Assembly (NCBI GenBank): GCA_964458655.1
Contig: CAYWJT010000041.1
Coordinates: 1 to 25,269 of the forward strand
Source: CAYWJT01 sp964458655
Lineage (GTDB): Bacteria > Acidobacteriota > Aminicenantia > Aminicenantales > Saccharicenantaceae
Reading direction: 5' to 3'
DNA: 25,269 bases
In this document: one piece after another, positions 1 to 7,759 of the stretch
Numbering within the stretch: the first letter of the stretch is position 1
How the letters are laid out: each line of letters begins with the position of its first letter
Position numbers and translations under genes: made by a program
Notes under the pieces: generated by a model
What the model was told of the DNA's origin: nothing
Database searches by the model: none
Seen by the model: only the letters and a program-made list of their open reading frames with translations

Positions 1-483
1 AGGGGTCATGTTGTCCAGCAGCAGATTAATGGAATCTATCGCCGCCACGCAATGCCCCTGCCCCATTATCCAGGCGCGGGTAGTGCCGGTGATGGCATTG
101 ATAGCCATATAGCCGGCGTAGGCGGGCACCATATTCAGTGAGCCGCCCGTATGCCCCTCGGGTTGTGGCTTGAAGTCCCCGGCGACAAGCTCGCGACCGT
201 CCAGATAGACGTTCCTGGCGTAGGTCTCGTGAACTACCACCCACATCGCAGCACTGGCAACACGGTCCAACGCAAATAGCAGTTCAAATAACGGCACGTT
301 ATCTCCGTGAGTGCCTCGAGCCGCCAGGTAATCTGCCATTTGAAAAACACGAGCTTGCGTCTCAATACTGTGTTGGATAACGCCGTAACCCTCAGCCCAG
401 CGGGCCGCAATCGGGTTTTTCTTATAGTATTGTTTAACCCACTCTTCCCTTGAAGCGGATTCTGCGTTTTCACCCTGAGCCAT
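1..483 (-). CDS. Phosphoketolase-like ThDP enzyme, N-terminal part (runs off left edge)
   Basis: An open frame of 161 codons starts at the ATG at 483 and has no stop before the window edge, so only the N-terminus is visible. GGAGGT at 489-494 lies 5 bases upstream and fixes the start. The protein carries GHTGG (residues 110-114), a following NMVPAY stretch and MGQGHCVAA (140-148). These line up with the GHWGTTPG...MGPGHGGPA thiamine-diphosphate region of D-xylulose-5-phosphate/fructose-6-phosphate phosphoketolases. Such enzymes split sugar phosphates to acetyl phosphate in the cytoplasm. The N-terminus differs from canonical XFP, so this may be one of the divergent paralogues whose substrate is unsettled. 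An acetate-kinase remnant ends 26 bp upstream in the same direction, the partner expected for acetyl phosphate. Family call is fairly sure, exact substrate not. Confidence 0.75.
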   Translation of the reverse strand, partial: MAQGENAESASREEWVKQYYKKNPIAARWAEGYGVIQHSIETQARVFQMADYLAARGTHGDNVPLFELLFALDRVASAAMWVVVHETYARNVYLDGRELVAGDFKPQPEGHTGGSLNMVPAYAGYMAINAITGTTRAWIMGQGHCVAAIDSINLLLDNMTP

Positions 484-509
484 CTTCGACCTCCAATTAT
501 GTTATTTCG

Positions 510-840
510 TCACGTTAGTAACAGAGGGAATCTCGATATGAGGTTACCGGAGCGCAAGCACAACCCGGTATTGCGGGCGATGGTTGACTCTGCATCCACC
601 GGGATAACGTGGGCATGGAATCCAGAATTCTCATCACTGATGCGCCCCTCGGTGCCAACCGCCTCTGCATTGTGGCTCTGGTCAATCGTAAGCCCGCACC
701 ATTCTAATCCACGGCAGACGCGTGCCTGGACGTGGAGCGATTTTCACCAATACCGCCGCCGCAACCATTGCTTCCGCTCCCCCAGGACTGTAAGGTAAGC
801 GCTGATATACTTACGCACCAGGTATTCTATAAGGATTTTC
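510..840 (-). pseudogene. ackA: Acetate kinase C-terminal remnant, frameshifted
   Basis: Reading the minus strand from about 840 to the TGA at 510-512 gives pieces of the acetate kinase C-terminus in order but in changing frames: RKYISAYLTVLG, then GAEAMV, then GIGEN, then a clean tail with ARVCRGLEWCGLTID, EGRIS, HVIPVDAES and IARNT. Known AckA proteins have RKYIGAY..LGG.DA.VFTGGIGEN...R..VC.GLE..G, EGRIS and VIP.(D/N)EE..IA. Three single-base losses explain the shifts: in the C-run near 779-783, near 757-764 and near 730-736. The N-terminal three quarters, including the nucleotide-binding region, is missing. It precedes the phosphoketolase-like gene by 26 bp, matching the common ackA-xfp pairing. 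It cannot encode active kinase as it stands. Sequencing error is unlikely to give so many shifts here while neighbouring genes are intact. Confidence 0.72.
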
Positions 841-1043
841 TTTTCCGGAGGCGCTGTTGATTCCCGCTTCAGCCACTGAGATTCCCCCTTTGACCACGCT
901 GGCAATATACTTCCGGTCCCAAGGCCCTGTCAATCCCCGAAAAATCCGGGACAGAAGACATCCGAAACTCGGATAGGCGAAAAACATCTGCCGGCGAGGA
1001 CCGAAAGACGCCGGACTCCCGCGCCCTCCTGATCAGCAATGCA
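841..1043. other. Unassigned decayed stretch between ackA and transposase remnants
   Basis: No frame of convincing length or similarity is visible on either strand. The minus strand has a short open frame without stops that runs into the acetate kinase remnant, but it does not resemble acetate kinase, so the homology breaks at about 840. The stretch probably contains the junction between the two remnants. Confidence 0.4.
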
Positions 1044-1364
1044 TGAAACATCCTCCAGTCTCAAAAGGAGCTCTTTGCGTATCCGCTCGCCCCGCTCCTT
1101 GAACCTCTTTGCATGGCAAGAAGGACAAAACCCGCCGGTGCGGCAGGAAAACATCGTGAGGCGTTCTGCATGGCAGTTCGGACGGCGATTACGGGCGGAC
1201 CTCCAACGCGATCTGCCTCAGTCGGGGTAGCGTTCGACCGCCTCCTTGATGATCGGCCGGAGGAAACCGTACTCCTTCTCGAAGCGGCTCTTGTACCGCG
1301 GGAGGAACCTGTCGAAGTAATGGAACAGCACTTGCATCACATCATAATAGAAGCCCGGACTATG
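1044..1364 (-). pseudogene. IS91-type transposase fragment (zinc-binding N-terminal domain), inactivated
   Basis: One minus-strand frame reads QVLFHYFDRFLPRYKSRFEK, then EYGFLRPIIKEAVERY, a TGA at 1218-1220, and then CHAERLTMFSC, GGFCPSCHAKRFKERGERI and RKELLL before the similarity stops. This is the N-terminal zinc-finger region of IS91/IS801-type rolling-circle transposases (Zn_Tnp_IS91 followed by Y2_Tnp). The frame stays aligned across the stop. At positions where the family has zinc cysteines, the fragment has TGA, TGG and CGT codons, each one base from a Cys codon. The catalytic tyrosine domain is absent, and a TAG at 1365-1367 closes the frame upstream. It is an old, non-functional copy. 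Confidence 0.72.
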
Positions 1365-1640
1365 CTAATGAAACCAGTCGCCGGATGTAACAGCCGCGCT
1401 CCGGCCGTGATACCCGCCTGATAATCCGCCGAATGACCTAAGAGAACATCCTTGGTTTATTGAAAGAGCGGGCCTCCAGAAAAAGGTTTGCGGCGTCGAG
1501 GGGAATTGCGACGGCGCGGGAGCGGCTTGGCCAGGCGGCCTCAGCGGGTTCAGCCCCCTTTCGCGCCGACCGGCCGCCGGAACCCGGGCCTACCGCTTTG
1601 CGTATTAAATAAGCTAGAATGAATTGACCGGAGGTTCAAA
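1365..1640. other. Gene-free stretch before the serine hydrolase
   Basis: No coding frame is supported here. A TAGAAT hexamer at 1615-1620 could be the -10 box of the gene starting at 1641, but no convincing -35 box sits 16-18 bp upstream. GGAGGTT at 1630-1635 is that gene's ribosome binding site. Confidence 0.35.
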
Positions 1641-3764
1641 ATGAAACGTCTGCACACGACCCTTATCCTGATTCTCGCCTTTTCTCTCATCGCCTCGGCC
1701 GCGTACGCCGCCGGGCAGGCCAAACCCGGCGACCTGGCCGGCCACTGGGAAGGCACCATCGAGATCCCCGGACAGAAGCTCGAGGTCAACCTTGATTTCA
1801 CCAAGCAGGCCGACGGGAGCTGGAAAGGCGACATCTCCATCCCGGCCCAGAACGCCAGGGACCTGCCGCTCGCCGGCATTGAGGTCAAGGAAGCGGAGGT
1901 CGTCTTCGCCATCGCCGGCGTGCCCGGCAATCCCACCTTCAAGGGCAAGTTCAGCGAGGACGGGAAGAAGATAACCGGGACCTTCACCCAGGGCGGGGCG
2001 AGCTTCCCCTTCAGCCTCTCGCGAGAGGCCGACCCGGCCGCCAAGGTGAAGGAGTCGCTCAAGGGCTTCGACGAGGTCATCAAGCAGGCCCTCGACAAGC
2101 TCAAGGTGCCGGGCGCGGCCGTGGCCGTGGTCAGGTACGACCAGCTGGTTTTTTCCGGCGGCTTCGGCCTCCGCGATGTCGAGAACAAGCTGCCCATGAC
2201 CGCCGACAGCCTGTTGGCCATCGGATCCTGCACCAAGGCCTTCACGACCTTCGTCCTGGGGACGCTCGTCGACGAGGGCAAGGTCGAGTGGGAAAAGCCG
2301 GTCCGCAATTATATCCCCTGGTTCAAGCTTTATGACGCCCAGGCCGGCGAGCGGCTGACTCCCCGCGACCTGGTCACCCACCGCTCGGGACTGCCCCGCC
2401 ACGACCTGGCCTGGTACAACAACGAAAACGGCACCCGGGAGGACCTGGTCAGGAGGCTGGCCTACCTGCCGCCCACCGCCGACCTGCGTACCAGGTACCA
2501 GTACAACAACCTGATGTTCACCACGGCCGGCTACCTAATCGAGACCCTGACCGGACGGACCTGGGAGGACGCGGTCAAGGAGAGGATATTCGGGCCGCTC
2601 GGCATGTCGCGGACGAATTTCTCGGTCGAGGCCTCCCAGAAGGACAAGGATTTCGCCTTCCCCTATGACGAACGCAAGGGCAAGCTGGAGAAGATACCTT
2701 TCCGGTCCATCTCGGTGGTCGGCCCCGCCGGGTCGATCAATTCCAGCGTCAACGAGATGAGCCGCTGGCTCATGGTCCACCTGAACGCCGGCAAGTACGG
2801 CGACAGGCAGGTCATCAGCGCGGCCGTCCTGAACGACCTGCATACTCCCTACATGACGACCGGCGCCCAGCCGACGAGCCCGCACTTCACGTCGCCGGAC
2901 TACGCCCTCGGCTGGATGGTCGACACCTACCGCGGCCGCCGCCGCGTCCACCACGGCGGCAACATCGACGGCTTCAGCGCCATGGTCACCCTGCTGCCCA
3001 ACGACGGCCTGGGCTTCGTCGTCCTGGCCAACAAGAACGGCACCCCACTCAACGAGCTCGTCATACGCACGGCCATCGACCGGATCCTGGGACTGGAGGC
3101 GGTCGACTGGGTCGGCGACGCGGTCAAGAGGATGGCTGAAGGCGAGGAGATCGGGAAAAAGGCCGAGCAGAAGAAAGCCACCCGGCGCCGGCCGGGCACC
3201 AAACCTTCCCACAAGCTAGAGGAGTACGCCGGCGTCTACAACCACCCCGGCTACGGCGACCTGGAGGTCCAGCTCAAAGGGACGCAGCTTGCGTTCGTCT
3301 ACAACCGCATCGCGACGCCCCTCGAGCACTGGCACTATGAGACCTTCAGCGGCCTCGAGGCTCCCGACCCGACCTTCAAGGACTTCAAGCTCACCTTCAT
3401 CACCGACGTGGACGGGAACGTCTCGGCGCTCAAGGCCGCCTTCGAGCCGACCCTGGACCAGGACATCGTCTTCGTCAAGAGACCCGAGGCCCGGCTGTCC
3501 GACCCGGAATACCTGAAGAAGGTGGCCGGGACCTATGAATTGATGACCCAGCGGGTGCAGATCTCGCTCAAAGGCGACCGCCTGACGATGTTCGTCCCCG
3601 GCCAGCCTGTCTATGACCTGGTGCCCAAAGTGGGCGGCGAATATTACCTCAAACAGGTGCCGATAATCAGCGTCAGGTTCATCGAGGACGCCAAGGGCGC
3701 GGTGACCGGCCTCGAATCCTTCCAGCCCGACGGCGTCTACGAGTTCAAGCGGGTCAAGGACTAA
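1641..3764 (+). CDS. Secreted serine hydrolase, beta-lactamase (class C)/DD-peptidase family
   Basis: The 707-residue product starts at an ATG 5 bases after GGAGGTT. Residues 1-24 form a signal peptide ending AYAA, so it acts in the periplasm or outside. Residues 30-128 look like a small beta-rich domain. The Pfam Beta-lactamase fold follows (about 140-490) with all three active-site elements: S196-C-T-K199 (SxxK, nucleophile Ser196), Y288-N-N290 (YxN) and H437-H-G-G440 in the place of KTG. Residues 525-705 contain two repeat-like beta domains of the kind annotated DUF3471 in such hydrolases. The family includes esterases, D-aminopeptidases and peptidoglycan DD-peptidases; HGG rather than KTG favours an esterase/peptidase over antibiotic resistance. 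It stands alone, with no operon partner. Substrate unknown. Confidence 0.9.
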   Translation: MKRLHTTLILILAFSLIASAAYAAGQAKPGDLAGHWEGTIEIPGQKLEVNLDFTKQADGSWKGDISIPAQNARDLPLAGIEVKEAEVVFAIAGVPGNPTFKGKFSEDGKKITGTFTQGGASFPFSLSREADPAAKVKESLKGFDEVIKQALDKLKVPGAAVAVVRYDQLVFSGGFGLRDVENKLPMTADSLLAIGSCTKAFTTFVLGTLVDEGKVEWEKPVRNYIPWFKLYDAQAGERLTPRDLVTHRSGLPRHDLAWYNNENGTREDLVRRLAYLPPTADLRTRYQYNNLMFTTAGYLIETLTGRTWEDAVKERIFGPLGMSRTNFSVEASQKDKDFAFPYDERKGKLEKIPFRSISVVGPAGSINSSVNEMSRWLMVHLNAGKYGDRQVISAAVLNDLHTPYMTTGAQPTSPHFTSPDYALGWMVDTYRGRRRVHHGGNIDGFSAMVTLLPNDGLGFVVLANKNGTPLNELVIRTAIDRILGLEAVDWVGDAVKRMAEGEEIGKKAEQKKATRRRPGTKPSHKLEEYAGVYNHPGYGDLEVQLKGTQLAFVYNRIATPLEHWHYETFSGLEAPDPTFKDFKLTFITDVDGNVSALKAAFEPTLDQDIVFVKRPEARLSDPEYLKKVAGTYELMTQRVQISLKGDRLTMFVPGQPVYDLVPKVGGEYYLKQVPIISVRFIEDAKGAVTGLESFQPDGVYEFKRVKD

Positions 3765-4094
3765 AGCGCGGCTGGCCGGCCGTCCGCGGCGGCATGGGAA
3801 ATGGGCCGGGCCGGCCGGCCCCTCAATAAAGTTGGCCCGGGTGACGGTATGCCTAGGGTTGAGCTTGGCAGCCGCACAGACTTCGTCCGAAACTCGAACC
3901 TGCGAGGCCTTGCAAGCCCAGCGTCGACGCTTCGATATGGGGTCCATAAACTATTTCCGGCTGTGGAAGTACATGTTCCTGCCTTCTGGGTCTAGGTGGC
4001 CAGAGTATGCTGATTCCCGCCCTGCCAGAGTCAACTTTTAAACGTCAAGATATAACAACCTTCGGTTAGCTTTTGGATGGCGCGATTCGTAGCG
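3765..4094. other. Gene-free intergenic stretch
   Basis: About 330 bp without a supported gene. Near its left end is a GC-rich imperfect inverted repeat (GGCTGGCCGG near 3769 against CCGGCCGGCC near 3811) with no T-run, so it is at best a weak transcript end. The rest is lower in GC and shows nothing recognisable. The right end leads into the promoter at 4095. Confidence 0.4.
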
Positions 4095-4124
4095 TTGACA
4101 CGGCCGGCGGGCGGCGCATAGAAT
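4095..4124 (+). promoter_or_regulatory. Sigma-70-type promoter of the GH43 gene
   Basis: TTGACA at 4095-4100, an 18-bp spacer and TAGAAT at 4119-4124 make a near-consensus promoter. A start about seven bases after the -10 box falls on 4131-4132, which is the first possible ATG of the gene. Confidence 0.75.
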
Positions 4125-4131
4125 CGGCCCG

Positions 4132-5799
4132 ATGAGCCGCTTGGATCCAATAATACCTGGACGGCCGGCAATGCTGAGACCTGACCGCTTCGTGTTCTCG
4201 GCTCTCCTCCCGGCCTTGCTGTTCGCGGCGGCGTTCGTCGCGGTCAGCGGACCCGGCTGTCGGAAGGCGGAGCATAGCCCGCTGCCGGACCGCTCCAAGG
4301 CCGTCCGGCTGGAAGGCCAGCCTGCGGCCGACCTCGGCGACGGCCGTTTCCGCAATCCCGTCCTGGCCGGCGAATTCCCGGACCCTTCGCTCGTCCGCGT
4401 CGGAGAGGATTATTACCTGACGCATACTTCCGGCGCCTGGACGCCGGGACTGCTGGTCTGGCATTCGCGCGACTTGGTCAACTGGGAGCCGCTGGGTCAT
4501 GCCCTCAACCGCACTGTCGGCGATATCTGGGCGCCGGACCTCGTCTTCCACGAGGGGCTTTTCTACATCTACTTCCCGGCCAGGGTCAGGGACGGGAAAG
4601 GCGGCTTCCGCCAGACGTGCTTCGTCACGACCGCCGCCGACCCGCGCGGTCCGTGGAGCGAGCCGGTCGACCTGAACGTTGCGGCCATCGACCCCGGCCA
4701 CGCGGCCGACGAGAACGGCAACCGCTTCCTCTACGTGGACGACGGCCGCATGGTCCGGCTGGCGCCGGACGGCCTCAGGACGGAGGGCGAGCTCACCAAG
4801 GTATACGACGGCTGGGCCTTCCCCAAGGACTGGAACGTCGAGTGCAAGTGTCTGGAGAGCCCGAAGATCACAAGCCGCGGTGGCTTCTTTTATCTAGTCT
4901 CCGCCCAGGGCGGAACGGCCGGCCCATCCACGGGCCACATGATAATAGTCGCGCGCTCCAAGTCGCCGGCCGGGCCGTGGGAGAATTCCCCTTATAACCC
5001 GCTCCTTCGGACTGCCTACCGGAGCGAAAAATGGTGGTCGCAGGGGCACGGCACGCTTTTCGAGGCCGCCGATGGCGGCTGGTGGGTCATCTATCACGCC
5101 TATGAGAACGGCTGGAGGACGCTCGGCCGTCAGACCCTGCTCCTGCCGGTGGAATGGACGAAGGACGGCTGGCCCAGGGTCCGGGCCGGGGCCGACCCTG
5201 CCGCCACTCTAACCAAACCGGTCGGGGAGGATGTCGGACACGGCCTGCCGCTTTCCGACGATTTCAGCGGACCCCTTCTTGGCCTCCAGTGGCGGCAGCC
5301 GGTCTTCGGGCGCGCCCTTGCTGAGGGGGCCGGCGTCAGAATGGGCGGCGGCTTTCTCAGGCTGGAAGCCTGCGGCGCTGGGGTCGGGGACGCCAACCTG
5401 GTCAGCCTGGTCCCCGTCAACCACGCTTACGAGGTTTCGGTGGCGGTGAGCGCCGCAGCGACAGCCGAAGCCGGCCTGCTTCTCTACTACGACGGCGGCC
5501 GTTTTACCGGCGTCGCGGTGAAGCAAGGCAAAGTCTTCACTTACGTCCGGGGGCGGAGGGCCGACTCAGCGGCCGCGCCAGCGCCTGTCGTCCACCTCAG
5601 GGTCAGGAACGACGAGCACGACGTGAGCTTCTTCTTCAGCGGCGACGGCCGGACCTGGACGCGCTTCGAGACCGGGGCCGAGGTGTCCGGATTCCACCAC
5701 GAGAGCTTTTCAGGCTGGGGCACCCTGCGCGTCGCGCTTTACGCCGCCGGTGCGGGAGAGGTTTCGTTCTCGGGCTTCCGCTACCGCGGCTTCAAGTGA
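4132..5799 (+). CDS. Exported glycoside hydrolase family 43 (arabinanase/arabinofuranosidase-like)
   Basis: The product (555 aa) shows a GH43 five-bladed propeller at about residues 70-365. The three acids are visible: D84 in FPDPS (base), D187 in AIDPG (pKa modulator) and E242 in CLESPK (acid). A C-terminal beta-sandwich (about 374-555) fits a GH43_C2/DUF1349-like module. Such enzymes cut alpha-L-arabinofuranosyl or beta-xylosyl bonds in plant polymers; which one cannot be read here. The N-terminus has a hydrophobic segment ending in GPGC43, a poor lipobox, so it is secreted or possibly lipid-anchored. The start is uncertain: 4132 coincides with the predicted transcript start (leaderless), while ATG 4171 (M14) gives a tidier signal peptide beginning MLRPDRF but has only a weak GGA upstream. 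It converges with the symporter gene, ending 5 bp from its stop. Confidence 0.9.
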   Translation: MSRLDPIIPGRPAMLRPDRFVFSALLPALLFAAAFVAVSGPGCRKAEHSPLPDRSKAVRLEGQPAADLGDGRFRNPVLAGEFPDPSLVRVGEDYYLTHTSGAWTPGLLVWHSRDLVNWEPLGHALNRTVGDIWAPDLVFHEGLFYIYFPARVRDGKGGFRQTCFVTTAADPRGPWSEPVDLNVAAIDPGHAADENGNRFLYVDDGRMVRLAPDGLRTEGELTKVYDGWAFPKDWNVECKCLESPKITSRGGFFYLVSAQGGTAGPSTGHMIIVARSKSPAGPWENSPYNPLLRTAYRSEKWWSQGHGTLFEAADGGWWVIYHAYENGWRTLGRQTLLLPVEWTKDGWPRVRAGADPAATLTKPVGEDVGHGLPLSDDFSGPLLGLQWRQPVFGRALAEGAGVRMGGGFLRLEACGAGVGDANLVSLVPVNHAYEVSVAVSAAATAEAGLLLYYDGGRFTGVAVKQGKVFTYVRGRRADSAAAPAPVVHLRVRNDEHDVSFFFSGDGRTWTRFETGAEVSGFHHESFSGWGTLRVALYAAGAGEVSFSGFRYRGFK

Positions 5800-5804
5800 G
5801 GGCG

Positions 5805-7553
5805 TCAGCCCGTGAAGTAAAGATAGGCGGCCAGGATGAGCGCCAGGACTACGGCCGATGCTATGACGTCCCGGGCTTGCCAGCTCGCCCGCGATTCCCT
5901 CCTGTGCTCCTCGGTCACCGTTCCGTAAGTCAGCCCGGTGATCTTCTCGTAGGCCGGGGCTTCGGTCATGTAGCTCACGACGACCATGACCAGGGCGCTG
6001 ATGATGAAAATGAACAGGCTGTAGTACTGGAAGAAGATGTGGTTGACGATCCACAGGAACGAGCCCTGGGCGTAGGAGAACCCGGAGATGAGCTTGACCG
6101 GAGTGTCCACTGCCAGCCGGAACAGCCCGAGGGCGAAGCCGGTGGTCAGCGCGGCCAGGCAGCCCTTGGCGTTAAGGCGCTTCATGAACACGCCGAAGAA
6201 GAAGACGACGAAGATGGGCGGCGCCAGGTAGGACTGGACCCCCTGCAGATAGTCGTAAAGGCCCTTGCCGCCTCGGATGACCGGGATCCAGAGCAGGCCG
6301 ATGAGGACCATGACGCCGGTCGCCAGCCGGCCGATGCGGACGAGCTGCTCCTGGGTCACCTTCGGCTTGAGCCGCGAGTAGAAGTCCATGGTGAAGAGCG
6401 TCGAGGCGGCGTTGAAGGCGCCCGCGAGCGAGCTCATCAGGGCGGCCAGCAGTCCGGCGACGACGATGCCCCTGACGCCGATGGGCAATATGTGAGCGAC
6501 CAGCATGGGGAAGGCTTTCTGGGCGTTGGCCCGGATAAGCTCCCCGCCAGGCCCGAAAAGCTCCTGCTGGAGGACGGCCAACCGTCCGCTTTTGGCCAGG
6601 GCGAAGGCGATGATGCCCGGGATGATGAACAGGAAAACGGGCAGAAGCTTGAAGAAGCCGGCCGCGATCGCGCCCCGCCGGGCCTGGCGCTCGTTCGGCG
6701 CGCCGAGCACGCGCTGGACGATGTACTGGTCGGTGCACCAATACCAGAGCCCGATGATCGGGGCGCAGAAGAGCATGCCGATCCAGGGGTAGTTGTCGTT
6801 GAAATACCAGGCCATCCGTCCCGCCTCCTTGATGGGCGCCCAGGTGGCTTCGACGCCGGGCGGGACGAGCGGCTTCCAGAGGTTGAACATCTCCGAGCCG
6901 GCGATTGTCCGCAGCTCGCCCCAGCCGCCCAAAGCCTTGAGCCCGAAGTAGGTGACCAGGGCGGACCCGATGATGAAGATGAAAGTCTGGACGGCCTCGG
7001 TGTAGGCGACGGCCTTGAGGCCGCCCATGATGGTGTAAAGGCCGGTCACGATGATGACCAGGATGGAGCCGACCCAGAAGCTGTCGAGGCCGAAGACGTG
7101 CACGTCCGGCAGAAGGACGCTGAAGACGATGCCGCCGGCGAAGATGCCGACGGCGAGCTTCGTCAGGACGTAGGCCACGAGCGATATCAGAGACAGGACC
7201 GTCCGGGCCGTGGGGGAGAAGCGCCGCTCCAGGAATTCGGGCATGGTAAAGACCTTGGAGCGCATGTAGAAGGGGACCATGACCCAGGCCAGGACGAGCA
7301 GGCACCAGGCGTGGAGCTCGTAGTGGGCCATGGCCACGCCGTCGGTGGCGCCGGAGCCGGCCAGGCCGACGAGGTGCTCGGCGCCGATGTTGGAGGCGAA
7401 GATGGAGGCGCCGATGATGAGCCAGCCGAGGTGCCGGCCGGCCAGGAAGTAGTCCGTCGTGGTCCTCTGCTTCTGGCGCATGACCCACCAGGCCAGGCCG
7501 AGGATCAACCCGAAATAGGCAACGACGATCATCCAGTCAACGGTTTTGAGCAT
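5805..7553 (-). CDS. SGLT-type sodium/solute symporter (SSS family)
   Basis: A 582-residue polytopic membrane protein with about 14 predicted helices. DYFLAGRHLGW, GASIFASNIGAEHLVGLAGS, YTMPEF-like FTMPEFLERRF and GGLKAVAYTEAVQTF follow the SSS family signatures, and the order closely tracks the Vibrio sodium/galactose transporter (DYFLAGKSLPWW, GASLIAANISAEQFIGMSGS, YYWGFNQYIIQR; here WYWCTDQYIVQR). It should import a sugar or related solute with Na+ across the inner membrane. The start ATG at 7553 has AGGAG 11 bases upstream, a long but usable spacing. The neighbour on the converging strand is a GH43 glycosidase, so an arabinan- or xylan-derived sugar is a reasonable inferred substrate. Confidence 0.92.
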   Translation of the reverse strand: MLKTVDWMIVVAYFGLILGLAWWVMRQKQRTTTDYFLAGRHLGWLIIGASIFASNIGAEHLVGLAGSGATDGVAMAHYELHAWCLLVLAWVMVPFYMRSKVFTMPEFLERRFSPTARTVLSLISLVAYVLTKLAVGIFAGGIVFSVLLPDVHVFGLDSFWVGSILVIIVTGLYTIMGGLKAVAYTEAVQTFIFIIGSALVTYFGLKALGGWGELRTIAGSEMFNLWKPLVPPGVEATWAPIKEAGRMAWYFNDNYPWIGMLFCAPIIGLWYWCTDQYIVQRVLGAPNERQARRGAIAAGFFKLLPVFLFIIPGIIAFALAKSGRLAVLQQELFGPGGELIRANAQKAFPMLVAHILPIGVRGIVVAGLLAALMSSLAGAFNAASTLFTMDFYSRLKPKVTQEQLVRIGRLATGVMVLIGLLWIPVIRGGKGLYDYLQGVQSYLAPPIFVVFFFGVFMKRLNAKGCLAALTTGFALGLFRLAVDTPVKLISGFSYAQGSFLWIVNHIFFQYYSLFIFIISALVMVVVSYMTEAPAYEKITGLTYGTVTEEHRRESRASWQARDVIASAVVLALILAAYLYFTG

Positions 7554-7585
7554 GGTCGTCTCGACTCCTTGCGTATTCGGCGCCG

Positions 7586-7614
7586 ATTTTACAACACTCC
7601 GGGGAAGCAGGGAA
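7586..7614 (-). promoter_or_regulatory. Possible promoter of the symporter gene
   Basis: On the minus strand, TAAAAT (7586-7591) lies 17 bp from a poor TTCCCT (7609-7614) and is followed by CGGCGCC, like the discriminators of other promoters in the window. The -35 match is weak, so regulation by an activator is possible. Confidence 0.35.
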
Positions 7615-7637
7615 GCGCTTTTTCAGCCCGGGTCTTG

Positions 7638-7667
7638 TTGACTTTGCACAGCGGAAAAAAATAGAAT
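7638..7667 (+). promoter_or_regulatory. Sigma-70-type promoter of the APC permease gene
   Basis: TTGACT at 7638-7643, an 18-bp spacer and TAGAAT at 7662-7667, followed by CGGGCCC. It fires away from the symporter gene; the two promoters share a 206-bp divergent intergenic region. Confidence 0.7.
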
Positions 7668-7759
7668 CGGGCCCTGGACACGACGCGCGAAGCAATGCTC
7701 GCCGCGCGGAATGACGAGTTTCCGCGCGGCCGCTCGTCCTTTGCTTGAGGAGCCGCCGT

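Noticed and set aside
499..798. Plus-strand 99-codon frame at the left flank
   Set aside because: It overlaps the minus-strand acetate kinase remnant, lacks an SD and has no recognisable features.
1218..1220. TGA as a selenocysteine codon replacing Cys in the transposase
   Set aside because: Other zinc cysteines are also lost and the catalytic domain is missing, so plain decay explains it better; no SECIS-like hairpin is evident.
3769..3825. Terminator after the serine hydrolase
   Set aside because: GC-rich inverted repeats are present but no T-run follows, and GGCCGG strings are common by composition here.
3850..3960. tRNA-like T-loop (GGTTCGA on the minus strand near 3894-3900)
   Set aside because: The flanking bases do not pair into a T-stem and no anticodon or acceptor stem can be drawn.
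5796..7664. Very long plus-strand open frame opposite the symporter gene (about 620 codons)
   Set aside because: It is the antisense shadow of a clear SSS symporter; its composition (Asp, Glu, Gly, His, Gln rich, no hydrophobic core) is what GC-rich antisense frames produce.
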